Notes: generated by a model not told the origin, from the sequence alone. Counted from the first letter of the stretch, positions 23,125 through 37,169 are shown. The stretch is 64,000 nucleotides of DNA from Armillaria gallica (GCA_037576215.1 JBANDB010000012.1:1178001-1242000), one strand, 5' to 3'. A program made the numbers and translations.

Positions 23125-25412
23125 ATGGCACGTCGTTCACGCTCCACACGTTCCACCACCTCAACTGCTGGCCGCCGCAGCTCTCTTCGTCGGTCTGGCT
23201 CATCTCGTGTGACACAGCCTCAGTGCAGCACTTCTCGTCAAGCTGAGCATGCCAGTAAATCATCGTCAAGCCGGAAGAAGAAGGAGAAAAGGTATGCAGA
23301 GAATTCATTTAGTTCTTCTATGCTGACATCTGTTCCAGACCGAGTGTTGATGAAATCATCAAGCAGGCCGGGCGATGGTTCTCAAGAGCAGTTGACCCAT
23401 TTATCAATGTCAAGAACGCCATTGTAGTTGGGATGAAGGGTAGCGATGAAGATGATGCTGATGAGGATGAGGAAGCTCAGGATAAAGATGAGGATCATGA
23501 AGAGGCAGCTGTCAGCAATGAGGGAGACGAAGGAAACGAGGAGGAGGGCTCAAATAACCCGTATGTTCCATGTTGATGTGCATATATTCAGATCTGACAA
23601 TACATTTCAGTGCGGTCGATATAGATTTGCGTTCTAAGCTATGCTTTGATGTATTCTTGTCATCGAAGGACCAAGATTTCATTGGTGGCTGTCGTATTTT
23701 AGTCGAGTTTGAAACTGACCTACCAAGGCTGAACAAATTACTCAAAGCAGTACGCCTGCATTCTCTGCTTCCTTTAGGCTTAAATCCTTTCCCTATTATA
23801 GATGCAGGCAGCTAGCAACAGCGCACGCTCAGACGATACAGGCAAACTACTACCGAATACACTCAAACTCCTCAAACGAAACCGAAACCATAGTTTTAAG
23901 AAGCCGGAGCCCGTCAACAAGTGTGAATTCGGATTCAATCATGAAGATATCGCTCGCTTCCTGATTGCTATCGATGACAAGCAGAAGTTTGATGCAGACC
24001 CTGCTGCGTACTGACTCCTTTAGCTCTTCTGTTCATCGCTAATTGTTCTCTATAGATACATGGAAGCTGTCCAGAATGGAGAGATCAGCAACGAGTGGTG
24101 GTGCCTCCCACTCTTCCTATTTGATGAGGATCTCGTTGAAACAGATCATCCGACAGCGGGACTCTTTCGTGGATACGTTCTTGTACGTGTAAGTGAATTA
24201 CAGTGGTTCGTTTATTTCTACACCTACTAACGAGACGGACAGTTCTTCTGTCACATATTTCTCGGAAGTGGTCTTCCAGAGCGCCAAGGCAAAACAAATG
24301 GCCGTGATACCGTTGCGACAAGACACGCAATGACTACGGTTACAGGACATCACATTGCATATGCTGCTACTCAGGTGATTCTGATTTCTCTCTCCATTCC
24401 AGCTCTGATGTCGCCCTCTAGGCTCGTTACTGTATGGGGACCGTTGAGAAATGGCAGCAATTTGACGGTGGTTTTGACCTATGGCGGTTTTTTTGGTCGA
24501 TCGTAGATTTCTTTGAGGGAGCAGATAAGAACGACGCAGCTGAAGGGATCTTAGCATGGTGGAATAAGTACGTCCGCATTTTCTCTGAGACGTGTTTTAA
24601 TCCGTCTTTATAGAGAGGTTTTCTCAACACGAAACGCTGTGAAGCCGAAGGAGGAAAAGTCATCTGGACCTCCACCAACAAGCCGTTACGCAATTATGCA
24701 AGAAGAGCGCCGCCAAGCAAAGAAGGCCCGTGAGGAAGCGAAAGAGCTAGAAGCCCGTCAAGTCCAGGAGCCCGGTCAGCAAGAACCAGAGCAGCGTCCG
24801 ACGGCTCATACTCAGCCTGACAATACTCACTCTGCTTGCCCATCCATGGTCCCGCCTCAGCCCCCTCGTTCTCGGTCCCGTCAACGTACCATTCATTCCC
24901 AACAACAATCTCGCTCTCGGTCCCCTCGACGTGTCGTGCCTTCTCAACAACAATCTGGTCAACGCTCTCGCTCTCGTTCTCGTGACTCTCGTCAATTTTC
25001 CCGAGACAATACACCTGAAGGATCATTTCGCTCTGTTTTGCCTCATCCTAGCTCCAAAAATCATGCTCGGAAATCCAACACACACCCTCGTCGCACTAGT
25101 AGCTCTCGAGAGCGTTCTGCACCTTCGCTTCATCAACCCTCTGAGTCGCCACCTTCTCGTGCATCACTTCAGCGACTACGGCGTCACCACGAAAGTCCGT
25201 CTCATTCCGATGAACACGGTCCACCTGTAGTGAGGCGCAGACGCTCTTCTCCATCGCCTGAAAGAGGACCTTTGAGCCGGGAACAACAGCATGCTTCGCA
25301 AGTAATGGCAACTGCTGCTCCTCGTCAATCAAAGAACAGGCACCGTTTCGATTCAGGTGATGAAGAGCAAGAGGAGCCATCAAAGAAGAGGGCGAAGAAG
25401 GGTCGGAAATGA
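23125..25412 (+). CDS. DUF6698-domain protein with Arg/Ser-rich tail, Plavaka-associated
   Basis: Eight exons (23125-23291, 23339-23560, 23611-23749, 23802-24007, 24056-24188, 24243-24374, 24422-24567, 24614-25412) give 647 residues with no stops. Order: an Arg/Ser-rich N-terminus, an acidic Asp/Glu block (about residues 90-130), then a domain with EWWCLPLF, TAGLFRGYVLVRFFCHIFLG, MTTVTGHHIAYAATQARY and ILAWWNKEVF, which matches the fungal DUF6698 pattern. The last exon is an SR/Gln-rich tail (SRSRSRD, SRSPRR) ending in basic Lys/Arg clusters that look like a nuclear signal. Function is unknown. Its head-to-head placement with the transposase suggests an accessory transposon gene rather than a host gene, but a host origin is not excluded. 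It remains open while the partner transposase has two nonsense codons. Confidence 0.8.
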
Positions 25413-26394
25413 TATCGCCGATGTCATCTGGTTTGTCGTTTGTTTTCGTACTTGCTTGGACACGTTCGTAGAATAGAATTGTATGTGCTTTATGTTTGTT
25501 AGCAATAGACTGTCTGTCCTGAAATGAATGAACATTTATTCGAATGGATAGCATTATATGCTTGTACAGTGTGGATAATGATACTAATCACTACCTATAC
25601 ATATAATTACTGGAAAGGGTCACCAGGCTCGACCATGATCCCCTCGCCAGGCAGGCCTTGCAAGGGCCGGCCAAGGAAAGGCGAGTTCATGACCAGGGCC
25701 CGGTCTCAAACAGCACTCCCTGATCGAGCTTGATCAGGGCTGCCTTGGAGGCGAATGTCTACCTATACATGTAGGCGCGGGTGATCCGTTTCCAGTGCTG
25801 GCCAAGGACTGGCCAGCTCGATACACTTTTAGTGATGTGAGGGCTATCATTTTCCATCGGAGTGTATTTGCTGACTTCGTGCCTCTACGGATGAGCTTCA
25901 TGAGCTTGATATATCTTCTGTACTTGATAGCACTGGAAAAGAAGGTAACCTCCCGGGTATTTCGGGCCGATGAGAAATGCGTCCAGAAATGGCAGGTTTC
26001 CCTTTGAACTCTGACGTCGACCCTGGCACCATTCATTTTATACCGATTCTACCGGGAAATAGAACGCATTACTCAGCCTCAGTCATCAACTCTTACGATT
26101 ATTTGGCTGCAGCGGCAGAGGCTGACGTGCCATGCCAGTCCAGCTTATTGAGTACTGGTATGGTATCTTTTGTGGGCACCAGTAGTCAACTTTTCACGTT
26201 AGAAAAATATGGACTTTCAGTGTACTGTCAAAGTGGAGCTGGGTGTATCAGACGCCTCTTGCCTATGACTTTTTTTCCGAAGTTCGAAGGCCATCCTAAC
26301 AAATCCTATAGCCGATGCCACAAGCCGTGTACGCGTCGTTCGTAGTCCGTTGCCGTAGAATATCGCGTCACCCCGGCACGGCAGTGCCCTAGAG
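25413..26394. other. Right flank of the Plavaka element and AKR upstream region
   Basis: No gene supported. GC-rich repeats with GGCCGGCC, CTGATCGAGCTTGATCAG and CGCCTTTCC-like motifs occupy about 25630-25760. CCTTGGAGGCG at about 25743 is inverted relative to CGCCTCCAAGG at about 18376, a weak hint of paired element ends. The plus-strand frame at 25977-26345 has no domain. Confidence 0.35.
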
Positions 26395-26402
26395 TATATA
26401 AA
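26395..26402 (+). promoter_or_regulatory. TATA box of the aldo/keto reductase gene
   Basis: TATATAAA lies 37-44 bp upstream of the start codon, implying a very short 5' UTR. Confidence 0.5.
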
Positions 26403-26438
26403 CATGCTGGACGTCGTTATCCTACATTAAAGTTCAAT

Positions 26439-28228
26439 ATGCGTTCGACTAAGATGCAGTACGGTGTGTATAAGTTTCTTCCTTCATTTTACATCCGCGC
26501 TCAATGCATGATATCCAGTTCGTCTCGGGAACTCTGGCTTGAAGATATCCAAGATCATTCTAGGATGTATGTCCTACGGCAATCCTGCCTGGCAAGGATG
26601 GGTGCTTCCCGAGGAAGAAGGTATCAAGCATATCAAGGCTGCGTTCGTACACTTTTCGACGTTTTCATCTGTGCTATTCATAATATTGATCCGGTTTACA
26701 GCTATGATGCTGGAATCAATGCCTTCGACACTGCCAACGTTGGTAACCCCACCAATCCTTAATGCTCTTGACTAATCCATTCTTCTCTCGCAGGTCTATT
26801 CTAACGGGCAGTCCGAGATTATGCTCGGGAAGGCCATCAAAGAGCACAACCTACCACGCGAAGAAATTGTCGTGATGACCAAAGTACGACGATACTCGAT
26901 AAATTCGAAACAACACAGATTGATTTTCCCAGGTCTTCTTCACAGTCGCGCAAGAGCCTGCAGGATTCTATATGACCCCTTTGGACAGCGAAAAGGATGG
27001 ATATGTGAACCAACATGGTCTCAGCAGAAAGGTTCGTTGCCAAGATGCATGCATCTATGGATGGCAGCACTGAAGTCGCGTGAAAGCACATCTTCGACAG
27101 CGTCAAGCACAGTTTAGAGCGTTTGCAACTTGACTATATCGATGTCTTGCAGTGTGAGCACCAGTCGATAGCGTTTTTCGTTCGATCCTTCTCTAATGCT
27201 ACGTTTGAAGGCCATCGTTTCGATCCCGAGACGCCGGTTTCTGAGACGGTAAGTCGGTCTTGGTACAATATCGCTGTATCAGTGCTTCTAATATACTTGC
27301 GAAATTAGATGCAAGCCCTACACGACGTCGTCAAGGCGGGATATGTTAGGTATATTGGAATGTCTTCTTGCTATGCCTGGCAGTGTGAGTGGTCAGTCTT
27401 GTTTACCTTCCACATACTTATCATCCGGTCTGCCATCAGTCCATATTATGCAAAGTATGTTGTCTTTGTATTCTGGTATCACCAAACTAACCCCCGGTTG
27501 TAGATTATGCCATTCAACACAATTTAACTCCCTTCATATCAATGCAGAACCACCACAGCCTACTCTATCGGGAAGAAGAGCGTGAGATGTTCCCCACTCT
27601 CAAGGTACAGTCCGACTGTTGTACTTCTCCATCAGTTTTGCTCAATACGTCTGCGCGTCATAGCATTTCGGAGTCGGATCTATTCCATGGTCTCCTCTTG
27701 CTCGAGGTATGCTTACGCGACCCATCCAACAGCAGACCAAGCGGACGGAGACAGATCCGTAAGTGAATGACATGAACAACTGCCCTACGTACAGCTCAGA
27801 TCTCTCCCAGCTGGGCAACAATTTACAAGGCCAGTGACGCCACCGAAATAATTATTAACCGGTGTGTTATCCTGTTTTGTCTCTACGCGATTCGGCCAGC
27901 TGATGTTACTGTAGTGTCGAAGAGATAGCGAAAAAGCGCGGCATTTCGATGGCCCAAGTTGCCGTTTCCTATTCCATGGGTAAAGAAGGTTCGGTATTTT
28001 TTGCGTCCGTACGTTGAAGATGCTGAAGTACTATTACAGGCATCTCTGCACCAATTGTCGGGACGACGTCGGTGGCTAACCTTAAAGATCTTATTGGTAT
28101 GCCTTCGGGTTTCGGTGGATTGCTTTTGCTGATGGAATGGCGATCTAGGTGCCATCGAGGTCACATTGACTGACGAAGAAGTCAAGTATCTGGAGGAGCC
28201 GTACAAGCCCCTCCCAATCATCCACTGA
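26439..28228 (+). CDS. Aldo/keto reductase (fungal dehydrogenase / Kv-beta-like group)
   Basis: Fifteen exons give 339 residues: 26439-26463, 26519-26642, 26702-26738, 26794-26883, 26933-27031, 27087-27153, 27211-27248, 27309-27384, 27440-27454, 27504-27604, 27664-27758, 27811-27861, 27915-27979, 28040-28096, 28149-28228. The catalytic tetrad is readable: Asp59 and Tyr64 in FDTANVYSNGQSE, Lys92 in IVVMTK, and His149 in YIDVLQCHRFDP. Later family blocks are YIGMSSCYAWQ, GVGSIPWSPLARGMLTRP, ISMAQVAVSYSM and PIVGTTSVANLKDLIG. Enzymes of this group use NADPH in a TIM barrel to reduce aldehydes or ketones; many sit in secondary-metabolite clusters. Exon 9 is only 15 nt. The donor after exon 3 (GTTGGT) is atypical and the least certain junction. 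It converges with OYE-2 and may act with the P450 and OYEs. Confidence 0.9.
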
Positions 28229-28749
28229 GGACGCGTGCAAGGCACTGCGATGTCCTGTCGTAGTACTTCTCCATCTTGCTTCCTATCTTTCTGTTGCGTT
28301 TTAACACCATGATGTTGGCCATCATCTTTACATCACAATCACTTTTTCAATCACGTTCAAAGTCTGCAAATAGTTTGGTTAAGCTCGGTGGTGCATGTAC
28401 AACGCCAGCATTTTGAGCATGCATTCATCTCATAAACGATGTGACTTCCATTTCATCCTCGCCATTAGTTTTTGTTTCTTATACAGCGAATTTCATGATC
28501 AACCATCAAGAACGGCGGAGGTGCAGCTGGATATGCCTGCCTGAAAAAGTCCGTCCAGCATCGGACCTTGCCGTTGCTCAGAAGTTTTCGTGGGACCCAG
28601 GCTCTTTGGATCCTCGCTGCACTGCAAACTCTCTTTCCGGAGATTGAACTTTATTCAACTCAATTCGTGTATGATATCTGAAATTTTTGTCAGAGTTGCC
28701 GCCATGGCGTAAAGCACATCGCTGATATGTGATCCTTACATCTGTACAT
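28229..28749. other. Intergenic region between convergent AKR and OYE-2 genes
   Basis: Both 3' ends face into this stretch. No ORF of substance and no repeat is visible. Confidence 0.5.
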
Positions 28750-30029
<1,280 letters not shown>

Positions 30030-30072
30030 GATCGCTGCAAAATATCCTGATAGGAAATGGGGCCAGCCGATG

Positions 30073-30079
30073 CTATATA
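30073..30079 (-). promoter_or_regulatory. TATA-like box of OYE-2
   Basis: TATATAG on the minus strand, 44-50 bp before the ATG, matching the spacing seen at OYE-1. Confidence 0.4.
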
Positions 30080-30904
30080 GACCCTTGGACCGGTGTAAGC
30101 CTGCATGTGGTTTAATACTCCTTTGTCAGGGCCGCGATAGCTGAGTCAAATAAAACCGAGTAATCGGGTCGGGCCAACAGTCGCCGGAGATTTCCCCAGA
30201 CCCATGATTTCCTCGTACAATATATATGATGATGCGCGGTGCTTTGTATCTGCTGGACGCGGCCATTGATGATGTTGAAACGCAGGCCATGGCTCTCATG
30301 CCGCTGCGGAGCGACGACTGCCGCAGCACTTTGCTGGTCATTCGAGATCCTTTCCTTCAGAATCCCCGAGCAGCCTTCCAATGGTGTCAAGCAACGAATG
30401 CTGGCATATATGGCTATGCTATAGGGCATAGTATTGGATCGATATAACGTAGCGAACGCTGGAGGGAGTAGGAGTGTGGAAAAGATAGATGCGTATAGCG
30501 GCGCCACGGAAGGCAACAGGCAAAATGCTTCCTCGCGTCCCTTTGCATTGATGAACAACGGCATTTTCAGCTAACGATGCGACAGTTTCGTACACGGTCT
30601 TGATCCAGCAGTGCAATACCAAGGAGAATGTATATATCATGGTGGCGAGGCCTGCGGTTTTCGGTACTATTGTACAATCCATGTTCGTGTTCCAGGGCAA
30701 CCTTCGGCTCCACAACCGTGACAGGACGTGGAAGTGCATCAACTGATGGTTCCGCCGCTTTGTCCGCAATACCAGGTCCATCTTCATATCTAAAATTCAG
30801 TAAGCAGATTGCTGTTAACCGATAAGAGAGACTCTCGCCATTATAATGATATTCAACTTTTCATGAAAAGCTGCGATATTCTATTCTTTTTGCGCACCCG
30901 TTCC
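30080..30904. other. Region between OYE-2 and the OYE pseudogene
   Basis: Minus-strand frames at 30112-30564 and 30419-30787 are longer than average, and a third frame near 30600-30830 reads like coding sequence (VDALPRPVTVVEPKVALEHE). I could not splice them into one product or name a family. They may be remains of another gene. Confidence 0.3.
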
Positions 30905-31367
30905 CCGCATAGATTCATTTCCATCTATTTGATATGTCCCGCGCAGACTGATCCGGAAGAAAACCATGTGCACGTTGAATTTCCGAATGGCGGAAACGCT
31001 CAATTGAACGCATTCTCCGATCTCCTCCACAGTTGATGTAAAAGGCAGCTTGCTCTGTGGATAGCAGCTTGCCCGAGGTAACGTTAGGACTTTGGGGTAT
31101 ACGGCATAAGCCCGGAATTGGCACGATATGCGGCATCACTTGACATGGATGGCGTTTGTAATCTGTGGCCTCGTAAGAACTAAGACAGCACGTATAAGGG
31201 GACGTTGCGCACCTCTGTCCAACATCTTGATTCCAAGTATCCTATCCTCGGACTTCCCGTCGCTTCGGCAACGAGGGCAGTTTCGTGGATCAAAGGGTCC
31301 CGTGGGATGAGTGCTGTCAGTAGCACTCCCTGACAATTCCAACCGTGGATATTTATGCCTTCATATT
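30905..31367 (-). pseudogene. Decayed third OYE copy
   Basis: On the minus strand, starting near 31367, pieces of OYE appear in order but in changing frames: ISTVGIVRECY (intact copies: [12 protein letters not shown]), LIHETALVAEATG, EVRN, ITNAIHVK, EEIGECVQLSVSAIRKF and finally [19 protein letters not shown]. There are stops and frameshifts between them. The last block has AHGFLPDQ, as in copy 1, so it derives from the copy-1 lineage although it lies beside copy 2. The 5' first third of exon 1 and everything after about codon 190 are missing. Confidence 0.85.
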
Positions 31368-34300
31368 ATCATATTATTATAAGTGACTGGAAAAGTTGGG
31401 GATCATATATATCAGAATTCAATAAAATATTATAGGTCACCGTACCAGAGGCAGTTTACACGAGTGCAGAACTCTTAGACATTTCTTCGCCACTGTCGGT
31501 TGGAAACGACAAATACTTCGTAGTCTATGACGCCTAGTGCATGGATCCTGCCGCAACGTAAGACTGTCTATTGTGCGGAAAATGTGCTTGAAGCCGATGA
31601 TGATGGTAAAGAGCAAGGGACGAACTATAGCGGAGTTTCCTATTGGGGCTTAGAGCTGCCGCGGAACGGCTTGACTCGGTCTAGCCGTTGCCGGCTCGGA
31701 GCAGCCACCGTTTGCTCTAACTGAAGCCCAATTTGAGCTGTGCATAAATTAAGAAATCCTGGTACTCAAGTATCCAGAGGGGTAAATTGTTAAAAACAGT
31801 ATCAAAGCCACCAAAATCTGTCCTGCCTGGGAGGGGCTGGAGAGGGTGGCGATCAAGCCGTGCCGCGGCAATGCAGCCGAATCGCCGCAGGCAAAGAATC
31901 TTTCCTCTGAGCTCTCTTCTTCTCGTCAAATTTATGATGGATGGTGATGCTTGTGCAACCCGGAAGAGAGGCATATGAGTGTTTCAGCTGGATAACCTTC
32001 ACTGCATCTCATGACTCGTCGTCAAAACTCGACCATGCTGTTCTTTCAAGTTTTGCTCTCAAACCAATCTCAAACCACAACCCATTCTAAGGATGCTGCT
32101 CTATTGCATAAAAAAGAAGATTTCGAGCAAAGGGGACTCGCTGATGCCGGTCGCCCTGCAAGATTATGAAGCCATCCCTTTTCTGCACGCTTCCCTGTCG
32201 CCTCTGCCACATAAAACCTGGTTGCTTTATTTTCGATGATAACGCCACATCATTTGCCACGGTCGCGACGTGCGACTTGAAGTAGGCCCTAGATCTAAAG
32301 TAGGATGAGACAGGTTGCTATTTCCAGGTCTGCCTCGCTCCTCATCGAATTAGTATACTAAAGTTCTGCAACAGCGCCTAGTTGCTCAGATGGCACATTC
32401 GAAGTGGTGGGATGAATAATATTGACAGAAGCTTCGAGCGCTGAGTACAAGTGGCGATAATGACGCCGTATGCACTTCCGGTCCTGTATCAATGGATGTC
32501 CTATGACATCGCAAAATACAAGGTATACCTTGAGATCGCTTCGCAACACAGTGATTTATGCGCGATACCCAAATCACGGAAGGGCCCCTCATGTGAGTCA
32601 TACCATCAACAGTCTATTTCCGCGGCTTCTTCGCGATATTAATGCCCTCTTCTATAAGATTCTATCTACCTCCGAACAATCTGATCGTGTTTCGATGACT
32701 CGAGATCATCTTTTTCCCATTGGGACACGGGTACGCGGTACTGTTTAGGACCATCAGGATATCAGAGGGTTGAAATCTTCCTTTATCTCGGCGGCCTAGC
32801 TCAGGTGCAAGAAGTTCGTCTTCGGTGGTAACTTTTTGTGCGATGAATCTTTTTTCGATTGATCGATGCAGTATAGAGTCTGGATACCCTTTCCGAGGAA
32901 ATGAAAAGGTTGTGCAGAAAGGTAAAGTATTGCAGCCTACTTTTCTACCTAACTTATTTGATCAGCACTGTGGAACAACAGGAACTGCCCCAGGACAGCA
33001 TGCGAACTTCCTTTAGTAGTATGACGCAGGTGATAAGTATTGTCGGTCCCTGAGTAATTCGAAATGAGTCCTAAATTCCTTCGTCTCGCAGCTACGACAC
33101 CACTTGGCAGTTTGTGTCAGATGAATGCCTCACCACGTTGTAACATCCGGCAAACCTGATCAGGCGACTGAGCCGCCTCTTGGTGGCGCATATATTATTC
33201 AGCCAAACTCAAAACCATCGCAACAGGATACCTTGGCGCAGGAAGCAGTGGAGGCACACGAATACTTGAAAAATCAGGGGGCGCATCAAGAGCGTACCTC
33301 CTTATATCCTTCAAACTCGATGAGAGCCGCCTGAATTTTTGCCTCTCATCCATATACCAGCACCACACTTCCTTCCTGAGCGCTTTGGAGAGATTTCGGC
33401 GGCGCCGTCTGAGGGGCAGAGGTCAAGAGAATGATCATCGAAACGGCGGTGATAGAGAGCTCTTAGTCTCCAACTTCAACTCATGTCTCATCTAATTGTC
33501 GTGGTATCAGGGCATCTGACTCCTGTTCTTCCATTTGGCATTGACCCACCCGTTGACTGGCACATAGGACCTTCGATTCCGTCTCGATGAAGGAGGTGCA
33601 ATTATAGGAGATGTTTCCTGTCGACAGAGCTATCGCTACGACGACCGGGGGGTTATAATTACAACTACAGCCAATACCGAATGGAGTATCCATTAACACG
33701 TCGATAGACCGCTATCATAACAATTAGCTCCCTTTTCAGCTCTCATCCACGAAAACGAAAGACGTCACAGGACACAGAAGTCTCAACTCCGGAGAGTACT
33801 AGCTGCAGAGAAGTTATGAGAACGTATTTTGTCGACGACTAAGGTAAAGTCACTCCTCTGATATCGTCGCAGGGCATAGAGCTCATCATTCCATCCCTGG
33901 TTCTTGTTGTGATTGGGGCCGCCGTACGCAAATCGGAGTTAAGTGTATACGTATCTTTCCCTTATTTCCTTTGCTCGTTCAAACTTACTAAATCCGTGTG
34001 ATTGTAGTGTGCAGACACAGCGCGCTTGTCGTTGAGACATTTGATGTCGATTTTACGAACCACTCAGTTGAAATTGTGGCTTCTTTAGCCACGGCTCCCA
34101 GTTGAAGGACATTTCTTTCTCCTCGATTCGGAACGCAACTATGCAATTCAGGTCGCTGCGCCGGTTTATGTGATATAATCGTTCTCACGAAATGACGACC
34201 CCAGAGTCAATGCGCTCTCTGTCTATCGCTACATACCATGGTTGCCTCAGAGTCAGCCTAGCTATCGACACGGTATTATACTATGTGCGGTGTATATCCA

Positions 34301-35581
34301 CAAACACGTCAACTGTGAGATGTTCGCCCATCATCGTGCTGCTACCACGGATTTGCTCAGTGAGTCAAGTTGATACTTCTGATCTACGAGGAAATATGAT
34401 ATTTTGCAGTAAATGAAAGAACATTAAATGAATCCGACATTTTAATAAATACAGTACGAAGTCAGCAAAAACCATTTATAGCTTTGGTGGTCCGACTTTC
34501 TGATCAGATTTGATAAATTGATGACCGATGTCTTCATCCCCACGTAGCCGGTTTCCAGATTTCTCATCATGATCACTCGTATCCAAACTCGCGTGGTGAT
34601 CTGACCGCTAAATCCAAAGTTAAAGACACCGTCACCTGAAACATGGGACTTTCCTCGAGGTGAGGTAGTAGAGCTTTCCCTACGAATAGAGGCCCGGGTG
34701 CGCTCAGAGCCAGATTGAGGTGACAGGTACAAACAAAAATCGCTCATTTGTCCAATGACTGACCACAACTAAAGCTACGCGTTGATTCATAGTACCGATG
34801 ATAACGGGGTGCTATTCATTCCAAATTGCACCCCCACGGAATAACGGTGGTCTCCTTTCGTTCGAACATCACTTACCTTGCGACGATCTTACATGCGTCC
34901 TAAAAAGAAGCGAAATGAAGTCGACATTTCGACGGTAGGCTGTGAGTCATGTCCCTTCAACTGCTTATGTCCCTATGTATCTCATCAGACTCGAGGTTGA
35001 TCATGTCGGATGCATGACCAAGACTTCATGATTACTACCTTCTCAATTGAACTGGTGTCAAGAAACACAGCTTGGTATTCCAGAGCATATATATGCTTTT
35101 AGTCCCTTGAAAGTTCCGCATTTCCTACCTTACTCCGTCTTAATCCATACGCGGAAATTACCTCTGAGGTGGGTTTGCCAGTAAACGTCTCAGTATCATC
35201 ACTTACACGATCATGCCCTCCCAAAGGTGCTTCTTTATAGATAGCCGACCAAAATATCATTTCTGATCCCAATACCGATCATACCTTCATCAAGATCCGG
35301 CTCTAGCAATACGCCTCTCCTTTGAACCACGAAGCCATGTTCCCTCCTCGTACCTTTCTCGAACTCTTGGATCGTCAAGGAGACTTGCCGAGATGGCCAT
35401 ATCTCATTTTCGCTTAGTTTAGTTCTCTGTGGGTGACAAGGGGGGGTCGTTTCAACTGACAACAAAGGCCTTTGTATTCAGCAACGTATTTAACGAGGAG
35501 GTTGCATTTCGTTCCAGCACAACCCCCGGGATCCCAAGCACCTTCCGACTTGTCTTCCATTCAATCCTCATACTTACACCG
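31368..35581. other. Long gene-poor stretch
   Basis: No gene supported over 4 kb. Open frames at 31717-31974, 32386-32748, 33125-33334, 33481-33699 and 34442-34768 have no domain. A short hydrophobic reading near 33885-33945 (ELIIPSLVLVVIGAAV) may be a fossil of a membrane protein exon. The palindromic A/T run around 31365-31385 is low complexity. Confidence 0.4.
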
Positions 35582-36270
35582 ATGCAAAATCCTTTCGACG
35601 CTTGGAGCGCCCCTTCCAGCAGCCGCCGTTCATCTGATATACCGCCTTCGATATATGGCGCATTACCGTATACCGACGTTCCTGCGGTGCCGGGTATCAC
35701 CACATTCCACTTCGCCTGTCTCAATCCTTCAATCATCAATTCTGTCATACTTGGGCCTGACAACTGTCCCAAGTTCCACGTCGTAACGGAGCCTTCTATG
35801 CCTGGATATACCATTCTGAAGGCCGTTGATGGAGGAAACATCGGAATGATTCAATGGAAACCCGACGATAGTCAGGTCGAAATCCGAGGCGTCATGCGCA
35901 AGAGAGCCGCCCGAGATTTTCTCATCCTTTCCGATGATCACAGGTAAATTTGATTTTCCCCAAAATTTTACGGTCTAGTAAAATTTCTCAGATACAGAGT
36001 TATGCGCGTTGGGGGTACGGATTACATATGGACTTCGGAGCAGGGATCTACATGCGTAAGCTCGTCGTTTTGTCAAGTTCAAGCGCCCTTGTCTAATCCA
36101 GTTCTTCCCAGATGTACCTTGGTGGTGATGTGTCGTCCAAAGTATTTGCTAAAGTCACTCGTTACCAGTCGTGTTTTCGACTAGCGATGGCTGCTGAAGC
36201 TATCTCAGCCGGGCTTCTACCGTCTGCTATAATAGCGGTAATTCTCCTCCAAAGTGGAAAAGCTTACTAG
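35582..36270 (+). CDS. DUF6593-type small protein
   Basis: Three exons (35582-35943, 35992-36055, 36112-36270) give 194 residues. The N-terminal 40 residues are Ser/Pro-rich (MQNPFDAWSAPSSSRRSSD). The rest follows the DUF6593 pattern found in many Agaricomycetes: CLNPSIINSVILGPDN, FHVVTE, GYTILK, IGMIQW, VEIRG, ARDFLILSDDHRYRVMRV, DYIWTSEQ, and a C-terminal LPSAIIAVILLQSG that ends the fold. The function of the family is not known; members look like small beta-rich cytosolic proteins and are often in multiple copies. All three exons join in phase and the stop TAG follows the conserved end directly. Confidence 0.85.
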
Positions 36271-37092
36271 TGTTTGGTATCATACTAATACTGGGCCTCC
36301 CGAAACGGATGCGCACAGAACCTTCCTTAGTCAGCTGTAGCACTGCGTAGGTCAGTGAATAGAAGTGCTTGCGCAGTCATGCGTACTAGTACTTACTGGG
36401 AAATCTGTCACCTGCCTGAGGACGCCGGTCAAAGTATTCGGCAGAAGCCGCATCATGTTGCCGCCGGCAAATCGTACACTCTCCCAGAACACTCTCGCTC
36501 GTTCCGTTTTACTACTGCTGACACTTGCTTTTCGTCCTGTAGTTGGATAGACAACGTCGGTGGTGTGGCTTCAGCAATTGAAGAAATCCTCTTCTTCTGT
36601 GCAATAAGGTTAAGAATGTTGACTTCCGACTTGAGCTTAGCTGATGAGAAACTCTCTTCTCGAATCCGATCTGTTTACGCTACCCACCGCCCTGCACTTC
36701 GCGCCGAGAGAACTTCATCTGCCGAATGTTTGGGTTATTTATGAAAGTTGGGTCAAGGACTGGCGTTGTCCGGCGATGTCTGGTCTGGAAGAATGTGGAT
36801 TACTCGAGACTGGCTGATACAAAATCGATCTCTCGGCTACCATGGGAATGGACCCACGTCGGAGCCCGTCAGTGTATTCAATGCTTGTGACGGACCACTT
36901 CTGACTACAAGAATCCGGTGACTATCTGGTGACGATAGACTTCGATATGCCCGTTGATAAATATTCGCTTCTACCTTCTACAGCCTTCTAAGATTATCCG
37001 AGTACGGTATATCCATCGTCCATTTGTACCGTGGTTTGTCTTATGACCCACGCCCTTTGTCTCTTGCACGTATATGGTAACAAAAAGACTGC
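36271..37092. other. Intergenic region
   Basis: A 129-codon plus-strand frame at 36355-36744 is the longest open run but shows no domain, helix or splice support. Nothing else seen. Confidence 0.4.
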
Positions 37093-37099
37093 TATAAAA
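37093..37099 (+). promoter_or_regulatory. TATA box of the MARVEL-like gene
   Basis: TATAAAA is 71-77 bp before the start codon, with a pyrimidine-rich stretch in between. Confidence 0.5.
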
Positions 37100-37169
37100 G
37101 ACCTTCCAAGGCGCCTAGTCTCGTACCATTCATACTATTAACCCACTCACGACCTTGTACGACGAAGAA

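Noticed and set aside
36355..36744. 129-codon plus-strand ORF
   Set aside because: No recognisable domain, biased composition or splice partner; length is within chance for this region.
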